The notes beneath the pieces were generated by a model that saw only the letters and a list, made by a program, of their open reading frames with translations, did no database searches and had not been told where the DNA came from. A stretch of 64,000 nt of DNA from Streptomyces sp. WAC 01529 (GTDB lineage Bacteria > Actinomycetota > Actinomycetes > Streptomycetales > Streptomycetaceae). Numbering within the stretch: position 1 is the first letter of the stretch; the number at the start of each line of letters is the position of its first letter. This document shows, piece after piece, positions 53,367-61,504 of this stretch. The translations under genes and the position numbers were made by a program. The stretch covers positions 4,635,001 through 4,699,000 of the forward strand of contig NZ_CP029617.1 of NCBI RefSeq assembly GCF_003945545.1. Reading direction: 5' to 3'.

Positions 53367-54827
53367 ATGGCTTACGACGATCTTCGCTCCCTGCTCCGCG
53401 CACTGGAGCGCGAGGGCGATCTCAAGCGCATCAAGGCCGAGGTCGACCCGTACCTGGAGGTCGGTGAGATCGTCGACCGGGTACAGAAGGCCGGCGGCCC
53501 CGCCCTCCTCTTCGAGAACGTCAAGGGCTCGGCGATGCCCCTGGCGATGAACGTGTACGGGACGGACCGCCGCCTGCTCAAGGCGCTCGGCCTGAAGTCG
53601 TACGGCGAGATCAGCGAGAAGATCGGCGGCCTGCTCAAGCCGGAGCTGCCGCACGGCTTCGTCGGGGTGCGCGAGGCGTTCGGCAAGCTCGGCGCGATGA
53701 CGCACGTACCGCCGAAGAAGGTGAAGGCGGAGAACGCCCCCGTCCAGGAAGTGGTCCTCACCGGCGACGACGTGGACCTGGAGCGGCTGCCCGCGCTCTT
53801 CACCTGGCCCGAGGACGGCGGCTCCTTCTTCAACCTCGGCCTGACCCACACCAAGGACCCCGACACCGGGGTGCGCAACCTCGGCCTCTACCGCCTCCAG
53901 CGCCACGACAAGCGCACCATCGGCATGCACTGGCAGATCCACAAGGACAGCCGCAACCACTACCAGGTGGCGGCCCGCAGGGGTGAGAGGCTGCCCGTCG
54001 CGATCGCCTTCGGCTGCCCGCCCGCCGTCACGTACGCGTCGACGGCCCCGCTCCCCGGTGACATGGACGAGTACATGCTCGCCGGGTTCATCCAGGGCAA
54101 GCGGGTGGAGATGGTCGACTGCAAGACGGTCCCGCTCCAGGTGCCCGCGCACGCCGAGGTCGTCATCGAGGGCTGGCTGGAGCCCGGCGAGATGCTGCCC
54201 GAGGGGCCCTTCGGCGACCACACCGGCTTCTACACGCCGCAGGAGCCCTTCCCCGCGCTGAGGATCGACTGCGTGACGATGCGGAGGCGGCCGCTGCTCC
54301 AGTCGATCGTCGTCGGCCGCCCGCCGACGGAGGACGGCCCGCTGGGCCGCGCCACCGAGCGCTTCTTCCTGCCGCTGCTCAAGGTGATCGTGCCGGACAT
54401 CGTCGACTACCACCTGCCGGAGTCGGGCGGCTTCCACAACTGCGCGATCGTCTCGATCGACAAGAAGTACCCCAAGCACGCGCAGAAGGTCATGCACGCC
54501 ATCTGGGGCGCGCACATGATGTCCCTGACGAAGCTGATCGTCGTCGTGGACAAGGACTGTGACGTCCACGACCTGCACGAGGTGTCCTGGCGGGCGCTCG
54601 GCAACACGGACTACGCCCGTGACCTCACCGTCGTGGAAGGCCCGGTCGACCACCTCGACCACGCCTCCTACCAGCAGTTCTGGGGCGGCAAGGCGGGCAT
54701 CGACGCGACGCGCAAACTGCCCGAGGAGGGGTACACGCGCGACGGCGGCTGGCCGGAGATGGTGGTGTCCGACCCGGAGACCGCCTCGAAGGTGGACCGT
54801 CGCTGGAAGGAGTACGGACTCTCGTGA
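53367..54827 (+). CDS. UbiD-family decarboxylase of menaquinone synthesis (MqnL-like)
   Basis: A 486-residue UbiD-type decarboxylase dependent on prenylated FMN. Characteristic segments: LRALEREGDLKRIKAEVDP, NLGLYRLQRHDKRTIGMHWQ, GPFGDHTGFYTPQEPFPAL (the E-R-E/Glu catalytic area) and FHNCAIVSIDKKYPKHAQKV. Its neighbours are UbiA- and UbiX-type genes plus MqnE, so it very likely decarboxylates a futalosine-pathway naphthoate intermediate. Its stop overlaps the prenyltransferase start (GTGA at 54824). Confidence 0.9.
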   Translation: MAYDDLRSLLRALEREGDLKRIKAEVDPYLEVGEIVDRVQKAGGPALLFENVKGSAMPLAMNVYGTDRRLLKALGLKSYGEISEKIGGLLKPELPHGFVGVREAFGKLGAMTHVPPKKVKAENAPVQEVVLTGDDVDLERLPALFTWPEDGGSFFNLGLTHTKDPDTGVRNLGLYRLQRHDKRTIGMHWQIHKDSRNHYQVAARRGERLPVAIAFGCPPAVTYASTAPLPGDMDEYMLAGFIQGKRVEMVDCKTVPLQVPAHAEVVIEGWLEPGEMLPEGPFGDHTGFYTPQEPFPALRIDCVTMRRRPLLQSIVVGRPPTEDGPLGRATERFFLPLLKVIVPDIVDYHLPESGGFHNCAIVSIDKKYPKHAQKVMHAIWGAHMMSLTKLIVVVDKDCDVHDLHEVSWRALGNTDYARDLTVVEGPVDHLDHASYQQFWGGKAGIDATRKLPEEGYTRDGGWPEMVVSDPETASKVDRRWKEYGLS

Positions 54828-55729
54828 CCTCAGCATCCGCCGCGCTCCCGCGGCAGCCGGGCAGGACCAAGGCCTTCCTGCGCCTCGTCATGATCGAGCA
54901 CTCGGTCTTCGCGCTGCCCTTCGCCTACATCGCCGCCCTGTCCGCGATGTTCCAGCTCGACGGGAACATCCACTGGGTGCGGCTGCTCCTGGTGACCATC
55001 TGCATGGTGGGGCTGCGGACGTTCGCCATGGCCGCGAACCGCATCATCGACCGTGAGATCGACGCCCGTAACCCGAGGACCGCCCACCGCGAGCTGGTCA
55101 CCGGCGCGGTGTCGGTGAAGTCCGCGTGGACGGGCGCGCTGATCGCCCTCGCCGTCTTCCTCGGCGCGGCCGCGCTGCTCAACCCGCTGTGCCTGGCGCT
55201 CGCGCCCATCGCGGTGATCCCGATGGTCGTCTATCCGTACGGCAAGCGGTTCACGAACTTCCCGCAGGCGATCCTCGGTCTGGCCCAGGCGATGGGCCCG
55301 GTCGGCGCCTGGATCGCCGTCACCGGCGAGTGGTCGTGGCAGGCCGTCATCCTCGGCCTCGCGGTCGGCGTGTGGATCGGCGGCTTCGACCTGATCTATG
55401 CCTGCCAGGACGTGGAGACCGACCGCGAGGTCGGCGTGATGTCGGTGCCCGCGCGGTTCGGCATCCCGGCCGCCATCCGGGGCGCGCGCGGCTGCCACCT
55501 GGTGACCACGGGCCTCTTCGTCTGGTACGGGCTCGACACGGGCGCCGGCGCGTTCTTCTGGCTGGGGCTCGTCATCGTCGCGGCCGCCTTCCTGTACGAG
55601 CACTCGATCGTGAAGCCGCACGACCTGTCCCGGCTCGACCGGGCCTTCTTCCAGGTGAACGGCTTCATCGGCATCGCGCTCTTCGTCTGCGCGCTGCTCG
55701 ATCTGCTCGTCCGCGGGCTCACCGTCTAG
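54824..55729 (+). CDS. mqnP: UbiA-family prenyltransferase of menaquinone synthesis (MqnP-like)
   Basis: A 301-residue integral membrane prenyltransferase with about eight spans. Both Asp-rich motifs are present: NRIIDREIDARNPRT (about 68-82) and DVETDREVGV (about 194-203), binding polyprenyl diphosphate and Mg. GTG 54824 overlaps the upstream stop. With UbiD- and UbiX-type neighbours it attaches the side chain in the late futalosine pathway. Confidence 0.92.
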   Translation: MTSASAALPRQPGRTKAFLRLVMIEHSVFALPFAYIAALSAMFQLDGNIHWVRLLLVTICMVGLRTFAMAANRIIDREIDARNPRTAHRELVTGAVSVKSAWTGALIALAVFLGAAALLNPLCLALAPIAVIPMVVYPYGKRFTNFPQAILGLAQAMGPVGAWIAVTGEWSWQAVILGLAVGVWIGGFDLIYACQDVETDREVGVMSVPARFGIPAAIRGARGCHLVTTGLFVWYGLDTGAGAFFWLGLVIVAAAFLYEHSIVKPHDLSRLDRAFFQVNGFIGIALFVCALLDLLVRGLTV

Positions 55730-55739
55730 GCTGCACAGC

Positions 55740-56423
55740 GTGAATCCAGGAGATACGCAGCGTAGGCCTTGGATCGTGGGGGTCTCGGGGGCCTCGGGAA
55801 CGCCGTACGCCGCCGCGGTGCTGCGCGCGCTGCTCGCGGCGGGCGAGAGCGTCGACCTCGTGGTGTCGCGGGCCTCGCGGCTGACGCTGCTCGACGAGAC
55901 CGGCATCTCCTTCCGGGACGCGCACTGGCGGGACGACCTGCGGCAGTGGCTGGCGCGCGGCGCGGACGGGAAGCCGGACACCTTCGACGTGCCGGGGGAG
56001 TCCCTGGCGGAGGTGCGGTACTGGGCGGCCGGTGATCTGGCGGCGGGCCCGTCCTCGGGGTCGTACGCGACGAAGGGGATGCTGATCGTGCCGGCGTCCA
56101 CGGCGTGCGTGGCGGGGGTGGCGCTCGGGCTCTCGAAGGACCTGTTGCAGCGGTCGGCGAGCGTGACGCTCAAGGAAGGCCGACGGCTGGTGGTCTGCGT
56201 ACGCGAGACACCGCTGAACGGGCAGACGCTGAAGCACCTGGTGAGCCTGGACGAGGCGGGCGCGAGCGTGCTGCCCGCCTCCCCGGCGTTCTACGCGGGG
56301 GCGACGCACATCCAGGACCTGGTGGACTTCGTCGCCGGCCGGGTCCTTGACGCGGCGGACGTGCCGCACGACTTGTACCGCCGGTGGAAGGGGCAGCTGG
56401 GGAGCGCTTCCGGTGAAGGGTGA
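55740..56423 (+). CDS. ubiX: UbiX-family flavin prenyltransferase (MqnM-like)
   Basis: A 227-residue flavoprotein. The amino-terminal FMN loop is VGVSGASGTPYAAAVLRAL (about 13-31), and VPASTACVAGVALGLSKDLL and LVVCVRETPLNGQTLKHLV are typical of UbiX. It makes prenylated FMN needed by the UbiD enzyme two genes upstream. The start is GTG 55740, ten bases after the prenyltransferase stop, so it is the third gene of the operon. Confidence 0.93.
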   Translation: MNPGDTQRRPWIVGVSGASGTPYAAAVLRALLAAGESVDLVVSRASRLTLLDETGISFRDAHWRDDLRQWLARGADGKPDTFDVPGESLAEVRYWAAGDLAAGPSSGSYATKGMLIVPASTACVAGVALGLSKDLLQRSASVTLKEGRRLVVCVRETPLNGQTLKHLVSLDEAGASVLPASPAFYAGATHIQDLVDFVAGRVLDAADVPHDLYRRWKGQLGSASGEG

Positions 56424-56446
56424 CCGCCCCCAGGGTGAGCGCCCCG

Positions 56447-56467
56447 AAGGGGCGCGGGGAACTGCGC
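56447..56467 (-). repeat. dispersed intergenic repeat, copy 2
   Basis: The reverse complement of the element at 24067-24087 (reads GCGCAGTTCCCCGCGCCCCT on the minus strand). It lies downstream of the UbiX-type gene. Its GGGGCG is paired with the CGCCCC just before it, giving a hairpin that may end the operon. Confidence 0.8.
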
Positions 56468-56520
56468 GAGCAACCAAGACGAACCCGCACCCGGCACCGA
56501 CCCCGACCCCCACGGCGGGA

Positions 56521-56658
56521 CTACCGCTTCTTAGTGCCCCGAGCCTTCTTAACGCCCCGACGCGCCGCCGCAACCTCCGCACGGGAGCGGTTGGCCAGGT
56601 CCTGGAGCTCGCGCATACGGGCGTAGGCCATCTCGATCGAGTACACGGGGTGACTCAC
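56521..56658 (-). CDS. small basic conserved protein
   Basis: A 45-residue protein (MSHPVYSIEMAYARMRELQD... ending in a Lys/Arg-rich tail) with an amphipathic helix. I take GTG 56658, with AGGAG just upstream; GTG 56646 (MYSIEMAYARM) is an alternative. The frame extends further up to 56778 but that stretch lies in the promoter of the Lrp gene. It is a short protein seen in Streptomyces near the menaquinone genes; no function is known. Confidence 0.62.
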   Translation of the reverse strand: MSHPVYSIEMAYARMRELQDLANRSRAEVAAARRGVKKARGTKKR

Positions 56659-56780
56659 TCCTGAAGGATCGTCGTTGATCTGCTGAGATTGAGAAAGATT
56701 CACAGGGTGCAGACCCTGTTGCGCCTTAGATTCTACACATAGACTCGCGGTATCGCTGAATAATGAAAGGCATCGCACCT

Positions 56781-57236
56781 ATGGACGCCGTGGACAGGCA
56801 GCTCATCCAGGCCCTGCGGGAGAACGGTCGCGCCTCGTACGCCGAACTCGGCCGGCTCGTGGGCCTCTCCGGGCCGAGCGTCACGGACCGGATCAACCGC
56901 CTCGAAGCGGCCGGTGTCATCACCGGCTACCGCGCGACCGTCGACTCCGCCTCGCTGGGCCTCGGCGTCATCGCCCTCATCGGCATCTCGCTCTCCGACG
57001 CCGCCGACCACGAGGACGTGGCCCGCCGCCTGAAGGACCTGCACGAGATCGAGGACTGCTGGTTCATCGCCGGCGACGACTCGTACATGCTCAAGGTCAG
57101 GGCGAGCGACGTGGACGGCCTGGAGAAGACGATCCGCAGGCTCAGCGGCACGCGCGGGGTCTCCCGGACGCGTACGACGATCGTGCTCTCCACCAAGTGG
57201 GAGAACCGCGTCGGGGAGCTGCCCGAGGAGGAGTGA
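56781..57236 (+). CDS. Lrp/AsnC-family transcriptional regulator
   Basis: A 151-residue regulator. The HTH is about 1-50 (MDAVDRQLIQALRENGRASY, LGRLVGLSGPSVTDRINRLE), and the RAM effector domain covers about 65-145 (VIALIGISLSDAADHEDVA, DCWFIAGDDSYMLKV). AAAGG lies ten bases before ATG 56781; an ATG at 56763 would add six residues but lacks a ribosome site. It stands between the UbiX-type gene and mqnE and is a natural candidate regulator of them (inference). Confidence 0.9.
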   Translation: MDAVDRQLIQALRENGRASYAELGRLVGLSGPSVTDRINRLEAAGVITGYRATVDSASLGLGVIALIGISLSDAADHEDVARRLKDLHEIEDCWFIAGDDSYMLKVRASDVDGLEKTIRRLSGTRGVSRTRTTIVLSTKWENRVGELPEEE

Positions 57237-57305
57237 GGTCCGGGGCGTACCGTTGGCGCAGGTTTGTCGTAGGTCGTAGGTCGCTGGAGAGGTAAGGGCG
57301 AGGGC

Positions 57306-58469
57306 ATGGACGCAGGTCTCAAGCGCGAGCTGGAGCAGAAGGTCCGGGACGGCGAGCGGCTGTCCCGCGAGGACGGCATCGCGCTCTACGAGTCGGACGA
57401 CCTGGCCTGGCTCGGCGGCCTCGCCCACGAGGTGCGCACCCGCAAGAACGGCGACGTCGTCCACTTCAACGTCAACCGCCACCTCAACATGACGAACGTG
57501 TGCACCGCCTCGTGCGCGTACTGCTCGTTCCAGCGCAAGCCGGGCGAGAAGGACGCGTACACGATGCGCATCGAGGAGGCCGTCCGCCTCGCCAAGGCGA
57601 TGGAGGGCGAGAACCTCACCGAGCTGCACATCGTCAACGGCCTGCACCCGAACCTGCCGTGGCGCTACTACCCGCGTTCGCTGAGCGAGCTGAAGAAGGC
57701 GCTCCCGAACGTCTCCCTCAAGGCCTTCACGGCCACCGAGATCCACCACTTCGAGACGATCTCCGGCATGTCGGCATCCGACATCCTGGACGAGCTGATC
57801 GAGGCGGGCCTGGAGTCGCTGACCGGCGGCGGCGCGGAGATCTTCGACTGGGAGGTGCGGCAGCACATCGTCGACCACCGCACCCACTGGGAGGACTGGT
57901 CCCGCATCCACCGCCTCGCGCACGAGAAGGGTCTGAAGACCCCGTGCACGATGCTGTACGGCCACATCGAGGAGCCGCGCCACCGCGTGGACCACGTCCT
58001 TCGGCTGCGGGAGCTGCAGGACGAGACGAACGGCTTCCAGGTCTTCATCCCGCTGCGCTACCAGCACGACTTCGTCGACGTGAAGGACGGCAAGGTCAGG
58101 AACCGCCTCCAGGCGCGCACCACCATGGCGTCCGGCGCCGAGGCACTGAAGACCTTCGCCGTCTCGCGCCTGCTCTTCGACAACGTCCCGCACGTCAAGG
58201 TCTTCTGGGTCATGCACGGCCTCCAGACGACGCAGCTCGCGCTGCAGCACGGCGCCGACGACATGGACGGCTCGGTCGTCGAGTACAAGATCACGCATGA
58301 CGCGGACAACTTCGGCACGCCGAACAAGCTGACCCGCGAGGACCTCCTCGACCTGATCCGCGAGGCCGGCTTCCGCCCGGTGGAGCGGAACACGCGCTAC
58401 GAGGCGATCCGGGAGTACGAGGGCCCCGACCCGCTGCTGCGCGAGACGCCGCAGGCGATGCGGGTCTGA
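57306..58469 (+). CDS. mqnE: aminofutalosine synthase MqnE (radical SAM)
   Basis: A 387-residue radical SAM enzyme that joins chorismate-derived 3-enolpyruvyl-benzoate with adenosine to make aminofutalosine, early in the futalosine menaquinone pathway. The Fe-S cluster Cys are 66, 70 and 73 in NVCTASCAYCSFQRKPG (CxxxCxxC). ELHIVNGLHPNLPWRYY and LTGGGAEIFDWEVRQ are family motifs. It has a probable own promoter after the Lrp gene. Its presence shows that this organism makes menaquinone through futalosine. Confidence 0.95.
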   Translation: MDAGLKRELEQKVRDGERLSREDGIALYESDDLAWLGGLAHEVRTRKNGDVVHFNVNRHLNMTNVCTASCAYCSFQRKPGEKDAYTMRIEEAVRLAKAMEGENLTELHIVNGLHPNLPWRYYPRSLSELKKALPNVSLKAFTATEIHHFETISGMSASDILDELIEAGLESLTGGGAEIFDWEVRQHIVDHRTHWEDWSRIHRLAHEKGLKTPCTMLYGHIEEPRHRVDHVLRLRELQDETNGFQVFIPLRYQHDFVDVKDGKVRNRLQARTTMASGAEALKTFAVSRLLFDNVPHVKVFWVMHGLQTTQLALQHGADDMDGSVVEYKITHDADNFGTPNKLTREDLLDLIREAGFRPVERNTRYEAIREYEGPDPLLRETPQAMRV

Positions 58470-58556
58470 CCCCCTTGCCGGGCGCGGGCTCCGCCATGCT
58501 TCACTGGAGAGGCTCGTCCAGCTCGGGCCCATTTCGGAACGGAAGAGTGGATTGCC

Positions 58557-58874
58557 ATGCTCCGCTACACGCTGATGCGCCTCGGAATCTTCGTGGGTTG
58601 CTTCGTGGTCGTCTGGGGCCTCGTCTACTCCGAGATCCTGCCGCGCGGACTCGGCGACTCGAACCTGCTGTGGGTGCTGCTGCTCGCGCTGGTCGTCTCC
58701 GCCCCCATCAGCTTCGTGGTGCTCCGCAAGGAGCGTGACCGCGCCTCGGAGCAGGTCGTCGCCAAGGTCGACCGCGCCAAGGCCAACCTGGAGGCGAACC
58801 GCACCCAGGAGGACGAGGCGGACGACGTGGCGCGGGCGCGCGCGCAGGGCAGGGCGCAGGCGCAGGGCTCGTAA
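58557..58874 (+). CDS. DUF4229 membrane protein
   Basis: A 105-residue protein with two membrane spans (LMRLGIFVGCFVVVWGLVY and NLLWVLLLALVVSAPISFVV) and a charged, Ala/Gln/Arg-rich cytoplasmic tail. The SFVVLRKERDRASEQV junction is the DUF4229 hallmark. The ATG at 58557 begins directly before the first span. It follows the menaquinone genes but has its own terminator. The function is unknown. Confidence 0.85.
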   Translation: MLRYTLMRLGIFVGCFVVVWGLVYSEILPRGLGDSNLLWVLLLALVVSAPISFVVLRKERDRASEQVVAKVDRAKANLEANRTQEDEADDVARARAQGRAQAQGS

Positions 58875-58896
58875 GCTTCGTCACACACTCATCGGG

Positions 58897-58931
58897 ACCC
58901 CGGTCCGGAGCATGCGGCTCCGGGCCGGGGT
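58897..58931 (+). terminator. terminator after DUF4229 gene
   Basis: A near-perfect 14-bp stem ACCCCGGTCCGGAG / CTCCGGGCCGGGGT with a 7-base loop, followed by TCTG, 22 bases after the stop. Confidence 0.75.
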
Positions 58932-58990
58932 TCTGTGCGTGCGGGGGCTCCCGGGGACTCCTGGGGGAGGCGCTACCTCAAACAAGACCT

Positions 58991-59020
58991 TTGATGTTCT
59001 CAAAGTACGAGTGTTAACGT
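58991..59020 (+). promoter_or_regulatory. candidate housekeeping promoter of the leader peptide and symporter
   Basis: In an unusually AT-rich island, TTGATG (58991-58996) and TAACGT (59015-59020) form -35/-10-like boxes with 18-base spacing (TTAACG gives 17). Only seven bases separate the -10 from ATG 59028, so transcription would begin at or very near the start codon, giving a leaderless message. Confidence 0.55.
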
Positions 59021-59027
59021 ATTCGAC

Positions 59028-59129
59028 ATGAAGACAGCAGCAGCGCACCACCACGCCATGAGCGTCCCGCTCGTGGCGCGCCTGCATGTCGATCTCTGCC
59101 GCTGCATGTCCGCGGCCTGTCACGTCTGA
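59028..59129 (+). CDS. Cys-rich leader peptide, candidate attenuator
   Basis: A 33-codon ORF, MKTAAAHHHAMSVPLVARLH then VDLCRCMSAACHV. Cys at 24, 26 and 31 lie near the end. The pattern R-x-H-x-D-L-x-R-x-x-S-A-x-C is that of the short leader peptides found upstream of sulfur and cysteine genes in actinobacteria. There is no Shine-Dalgarno; the -10 box spacing suggests leaderless translation. It ends 93 bases before the symporter start. In such systems ribosome behaviour at the Cys codons controls the downstream gene. The identity is from the motif as I recall it, and the role is inference. Confidence 0.7.
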   Translation: MKTAAAHHHAMSVPLVARLHVDLCRCMSAACHV

Positions 59130-59222
59130 CCGTGACCCCCGCCGCAGCGGCCCCGCTGACCCTTCGCGGTCGCCGCTCCCGTACGTCCCCCTCCCCCTGA
59201 TTTTCCTCACCGGAGTGTGTCC

Positions 59223-60593
59223 GTGTCCGCGAATTCCGCGACGCCCGCCGACAAGGCGGGCCAGACCGAGAAGCCCGAGTCCCGCTTCCGGATAACCAAG
59301 TTCCTCAAGATCCCCTTCTGGGCGCAGATCCTCGCCGGTCTGGTGTTCGGCGTGCTGCTCGGCTGGATCGCCCGCGACCAGGACGTGTCCTGGCTCGTCA
59401 CCACGCTGGACAAGGTGGGCAGCACCTTCATCGGCCTGCTGAAGCTCGCGGTCGCCCCGCTCGTCTTCTTCGCGATCCTGGTCTCCATCACCAACCTGCG
59501 GAAGGTCAACAACGCCGCGCGGCTCGCCACCCGCACCCTGCTGTGGTTCATGATCACGTCGCTGATCGCGGTGGCCATCGGCCTCACCATCGGCCTGCTC
59601 ACCAACCCCGGCTCCGGCACCGGCCTCACCCCGAAGGACGGCAAGGCCCCCGACCACGCGGGCTCCTGGATCGACTTCCTCACCGGGATCATCCCGACGG
59701 ACGTCATCACGCCCTTCACCGAGCTGAACGTCCTGCAGATCGTCTTCATGGCCGCCGTCGCCGGTGTCGCCGTACTGAAGATCGGCGACAAGGCGCAGCC
59801 GATCCTGGAGCTGAGCGAGTCGGTCCTCGCGCTGCTCCAGAAGGCCCTGTGGTGGGTCATCAAGCTCTCCCCGATCGGCACGGTCGGCCTCATCGGCTTC
59901 GCCATCGCGGACTACGGCTGGAACCTCATCAGCAAGTACGCGACGTTCACCGCGGACATCTACATCGGCTGCGCCCTGGTGATGTTCGGCGTCTACCCGC
60001 TGCTGCTCGCGTTCGTCGCCAAGGTGAACCCGCTCCAGTTCTTCAAGGGCGCCTGGCCCGCGATCCAGCTGGCGTTCGTCTCGCGCTCCTCGGTCGGCAC
60101 GATGCCGGTCACCCAGAAGGTCACCGAGCGGCTCGGCGTGCCGAAGGAGTACACGTCCTTCGCGGTGCCCTTCGGCGCCACGACCAAGATGGACGGCTGC
60201 GCGGCCATCTACCCCTCGATCGCCGCGATCTTCGTCGCGCAGATCTTCGACGTGGACCTGGGCGTCAAGGAGTACCTGCTCATCGCGTTCGTCTCGGTGG
60301 TGGGCTCGGCGGCGACCGCCGGTCTGACCGGCGCGACCGTGATGCTGACGCTGACCCTCTCCACGCTCGGCCTGCCGATGGAGGGCGTCGGCCTGCTCCT
60401 CGCCATCGACCCCGTCCTGGACATGATGCGCACCGCCACGAACGTGGCCGGGCAGGCGCTGGTGCCGGTGATCGTCGCGGCCCGCGAGAAGATCCTCGAC
60501 CGGGAGGCGTACGAGAGTGCCTCGGCGTCGCCGCTCGACGACTTCGGGACGGCCGAGGGTGACTCCTCGCGGGCGGTGCCCGCGACCGCCTGA
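59223..60593 (+). CDS. dicarboxylate/amino-acid:cation symporter (GltP/TcyP family)
   Basis: A 456-residue DAACS-family transporter with eight spans and two hairpins. The HP1 serine region is FVSRSSVGTMPVTQKVTERL, the TM7 motif is FGATTKMDGCAA (KMDG instead of NMDG), and TM8 is DPVLDMMRTATNVAGQ, which keeps the Asp and Arg of DxxR but has Gln where the sodium-binding Asp usually lies. The family includes glutamate, dicarboxylate and cystine carriers; the Cys-rich leader upstream favours cystine (inference). GGAG lies seven bases before GTG 59223, which is preferred over GTG 59217. Confidence 0.86.
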   Translation: MSANSATPADKAGQTEKPESRFRITKFLKIPFWAQILAGLVFGVLLGWIARDQDVSWLVTTLDKVGSTFIGLLKLAVAPLVFFAILVSITNLRKVNNAARLATRTLLWFMITSLIAVAIGLTIGLLTNPGSGTGLTPKDGKAPDHAGSWIDFLTGIIPTDVITPFTELNVLQIVFMAAVAGVAVLKIGDKAQPILELSESVLALLQKALWWVIKLSPIGTVGLIGFAIADYGWNLISKYATFTADIYIGCALVMFGVYPLLLAFVAKVNPLQFFKGAWPAIQLAFVSRSSVGTMPVTQKVTERLGVPKEYTSFAVPFGATTKMDGCAAIYPSIAAIFVAQIFDVDLGVKEYLLIAFVSVVGSAATAGLTGATVMLTLTLSTLGLPMEGVGLLLAIDPVLDMMRTATNVAGQALVPVIVAAREKILDREAYESASASPLDDFGTAEGDSSRAVPATA

Positions 60594-60615
60594 CGGCACC
60601 CATGGTGAACGACTG

Positions 60616-60648
60616 AGCCCTGTCCCGGAGTTGATCCGGGGCGGGGCT
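60616..60648 (+). terminator. terminator after symporter gene
   Basis: AGCCCTGTCCCGGA pairs with TCCGGGGCGGGGCT (G-T tolerated), loop GTTGA, followed by CTTTC, 23 bases after the stop. Confidence 0.75.
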
Positions 60649-60750
60649 CTTTCATGGGCGGGGGCCGGGGCGGAGTCCGGTAATCGTTCGGCTCGCTCCG
60701 ACGACCGTACGCTGACGTGTGAACGGGCGGCGTGCGGAACAGGGGGCAGG

Positions 60751-61383
60751 GTGGGCGAGAAGCGGCGGCAGAAGCGGATGCCGCGGGCCGTGCGCGAGCG
60801 GCAGATGCTGGACGCGGCGGTGCGGATCTTCGGGCAGCGGGGGTACCGGGCCGCTTCCATGGACGAGATCGCGGAGCTGGCCGGGGTGTCGAAGCCGCTG
60901 GTGTACCTGTATCTGAACTCCAAGGAAGAGCTGTTCAGCGCCTGCATACGGCGGGAGGCCGGGGCGCTCGTCGACGCGGTGCGGGACGGGGTGAGCGCCG
61001 CCGCGGGGGAGCCGGCCGACCGGCAACTCCGGGACGGGCTGCGGGCGTTCTTCACACACACCGCGGAGCGGCCGGACGGCTGGGCGGTGCTGCACAGTCA
61101 GGCGCGGACGCAGGGGGAGCCGTTCGCCGCGCTCGTCGCGGCGATGCGGGAAGAGATGCTGGCCTATGTGACGTCGCTGATCGCGACGGCGGCACGGGAG
61201 GCCCACGGGGACCCCTCGCTGCCGGACCGGGAGGTGGCGGGCCTCGCGCGGGCGCTGGTGGGCGCGGCGGAGTCGCTGGCGGACTGGGCCAACGAGGAGG
61301 AGTCGGTCTCGGCGAGGGAGGCGGCGTCCACGTTGATGAACTTCGCCTGGGTGGGGCTGGGAGGGCTGGTCGAGGGGAGATAG
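60751..61383 (+). CDS. TetR-family transcriptional regulator
   Basis: A 210-residue regulator. The HTH is at about 10-58 (PRAVRERQMLDAAVRIFGQR, SMDEIAELAGVSKPLVYLYL), and an all-helical ligand domain follows (FFTHTAERPDGWAVLHSQAR). GTG 60751 has AGGGGGCAGG close upstream; the longer frame runs back into the symporter terminator. It lies upstream of a secreted hydrolase on the same strand, but the spacing (121 bases) allows a separate promoter. Confidence 0.9.
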   Translation: MGEKRRQKRMPRAVRERQMLDAAVRIFGQRGYRAASMDEIAELAGVSKPLVYLYLNSKEELFSACIRREAGALVDAVRDGVSAAAGEPADRQLRDGLRAFFTHTAERPDGWAVLHSQARTQGEPFAALVAAMREEMLAYVTSLIATAAREAHGDPSLPDREVAGLARALVGAAESLADWANEEESVSAREAASTLMNFAWVGLGGLVEGR

Positions 61384-61504
61384 GCCCCCCGGACCCCCGG
61401 TGAGGCGATGGGCCCCGGCCCCCGACCCCGCTACGGAGAGTGAGGGGGCGAGGGAGGAAAGGGGCGTTTAGGGTGGGGCTGGGGGAGAGCCCTGGGAGGT
61501 TGCC

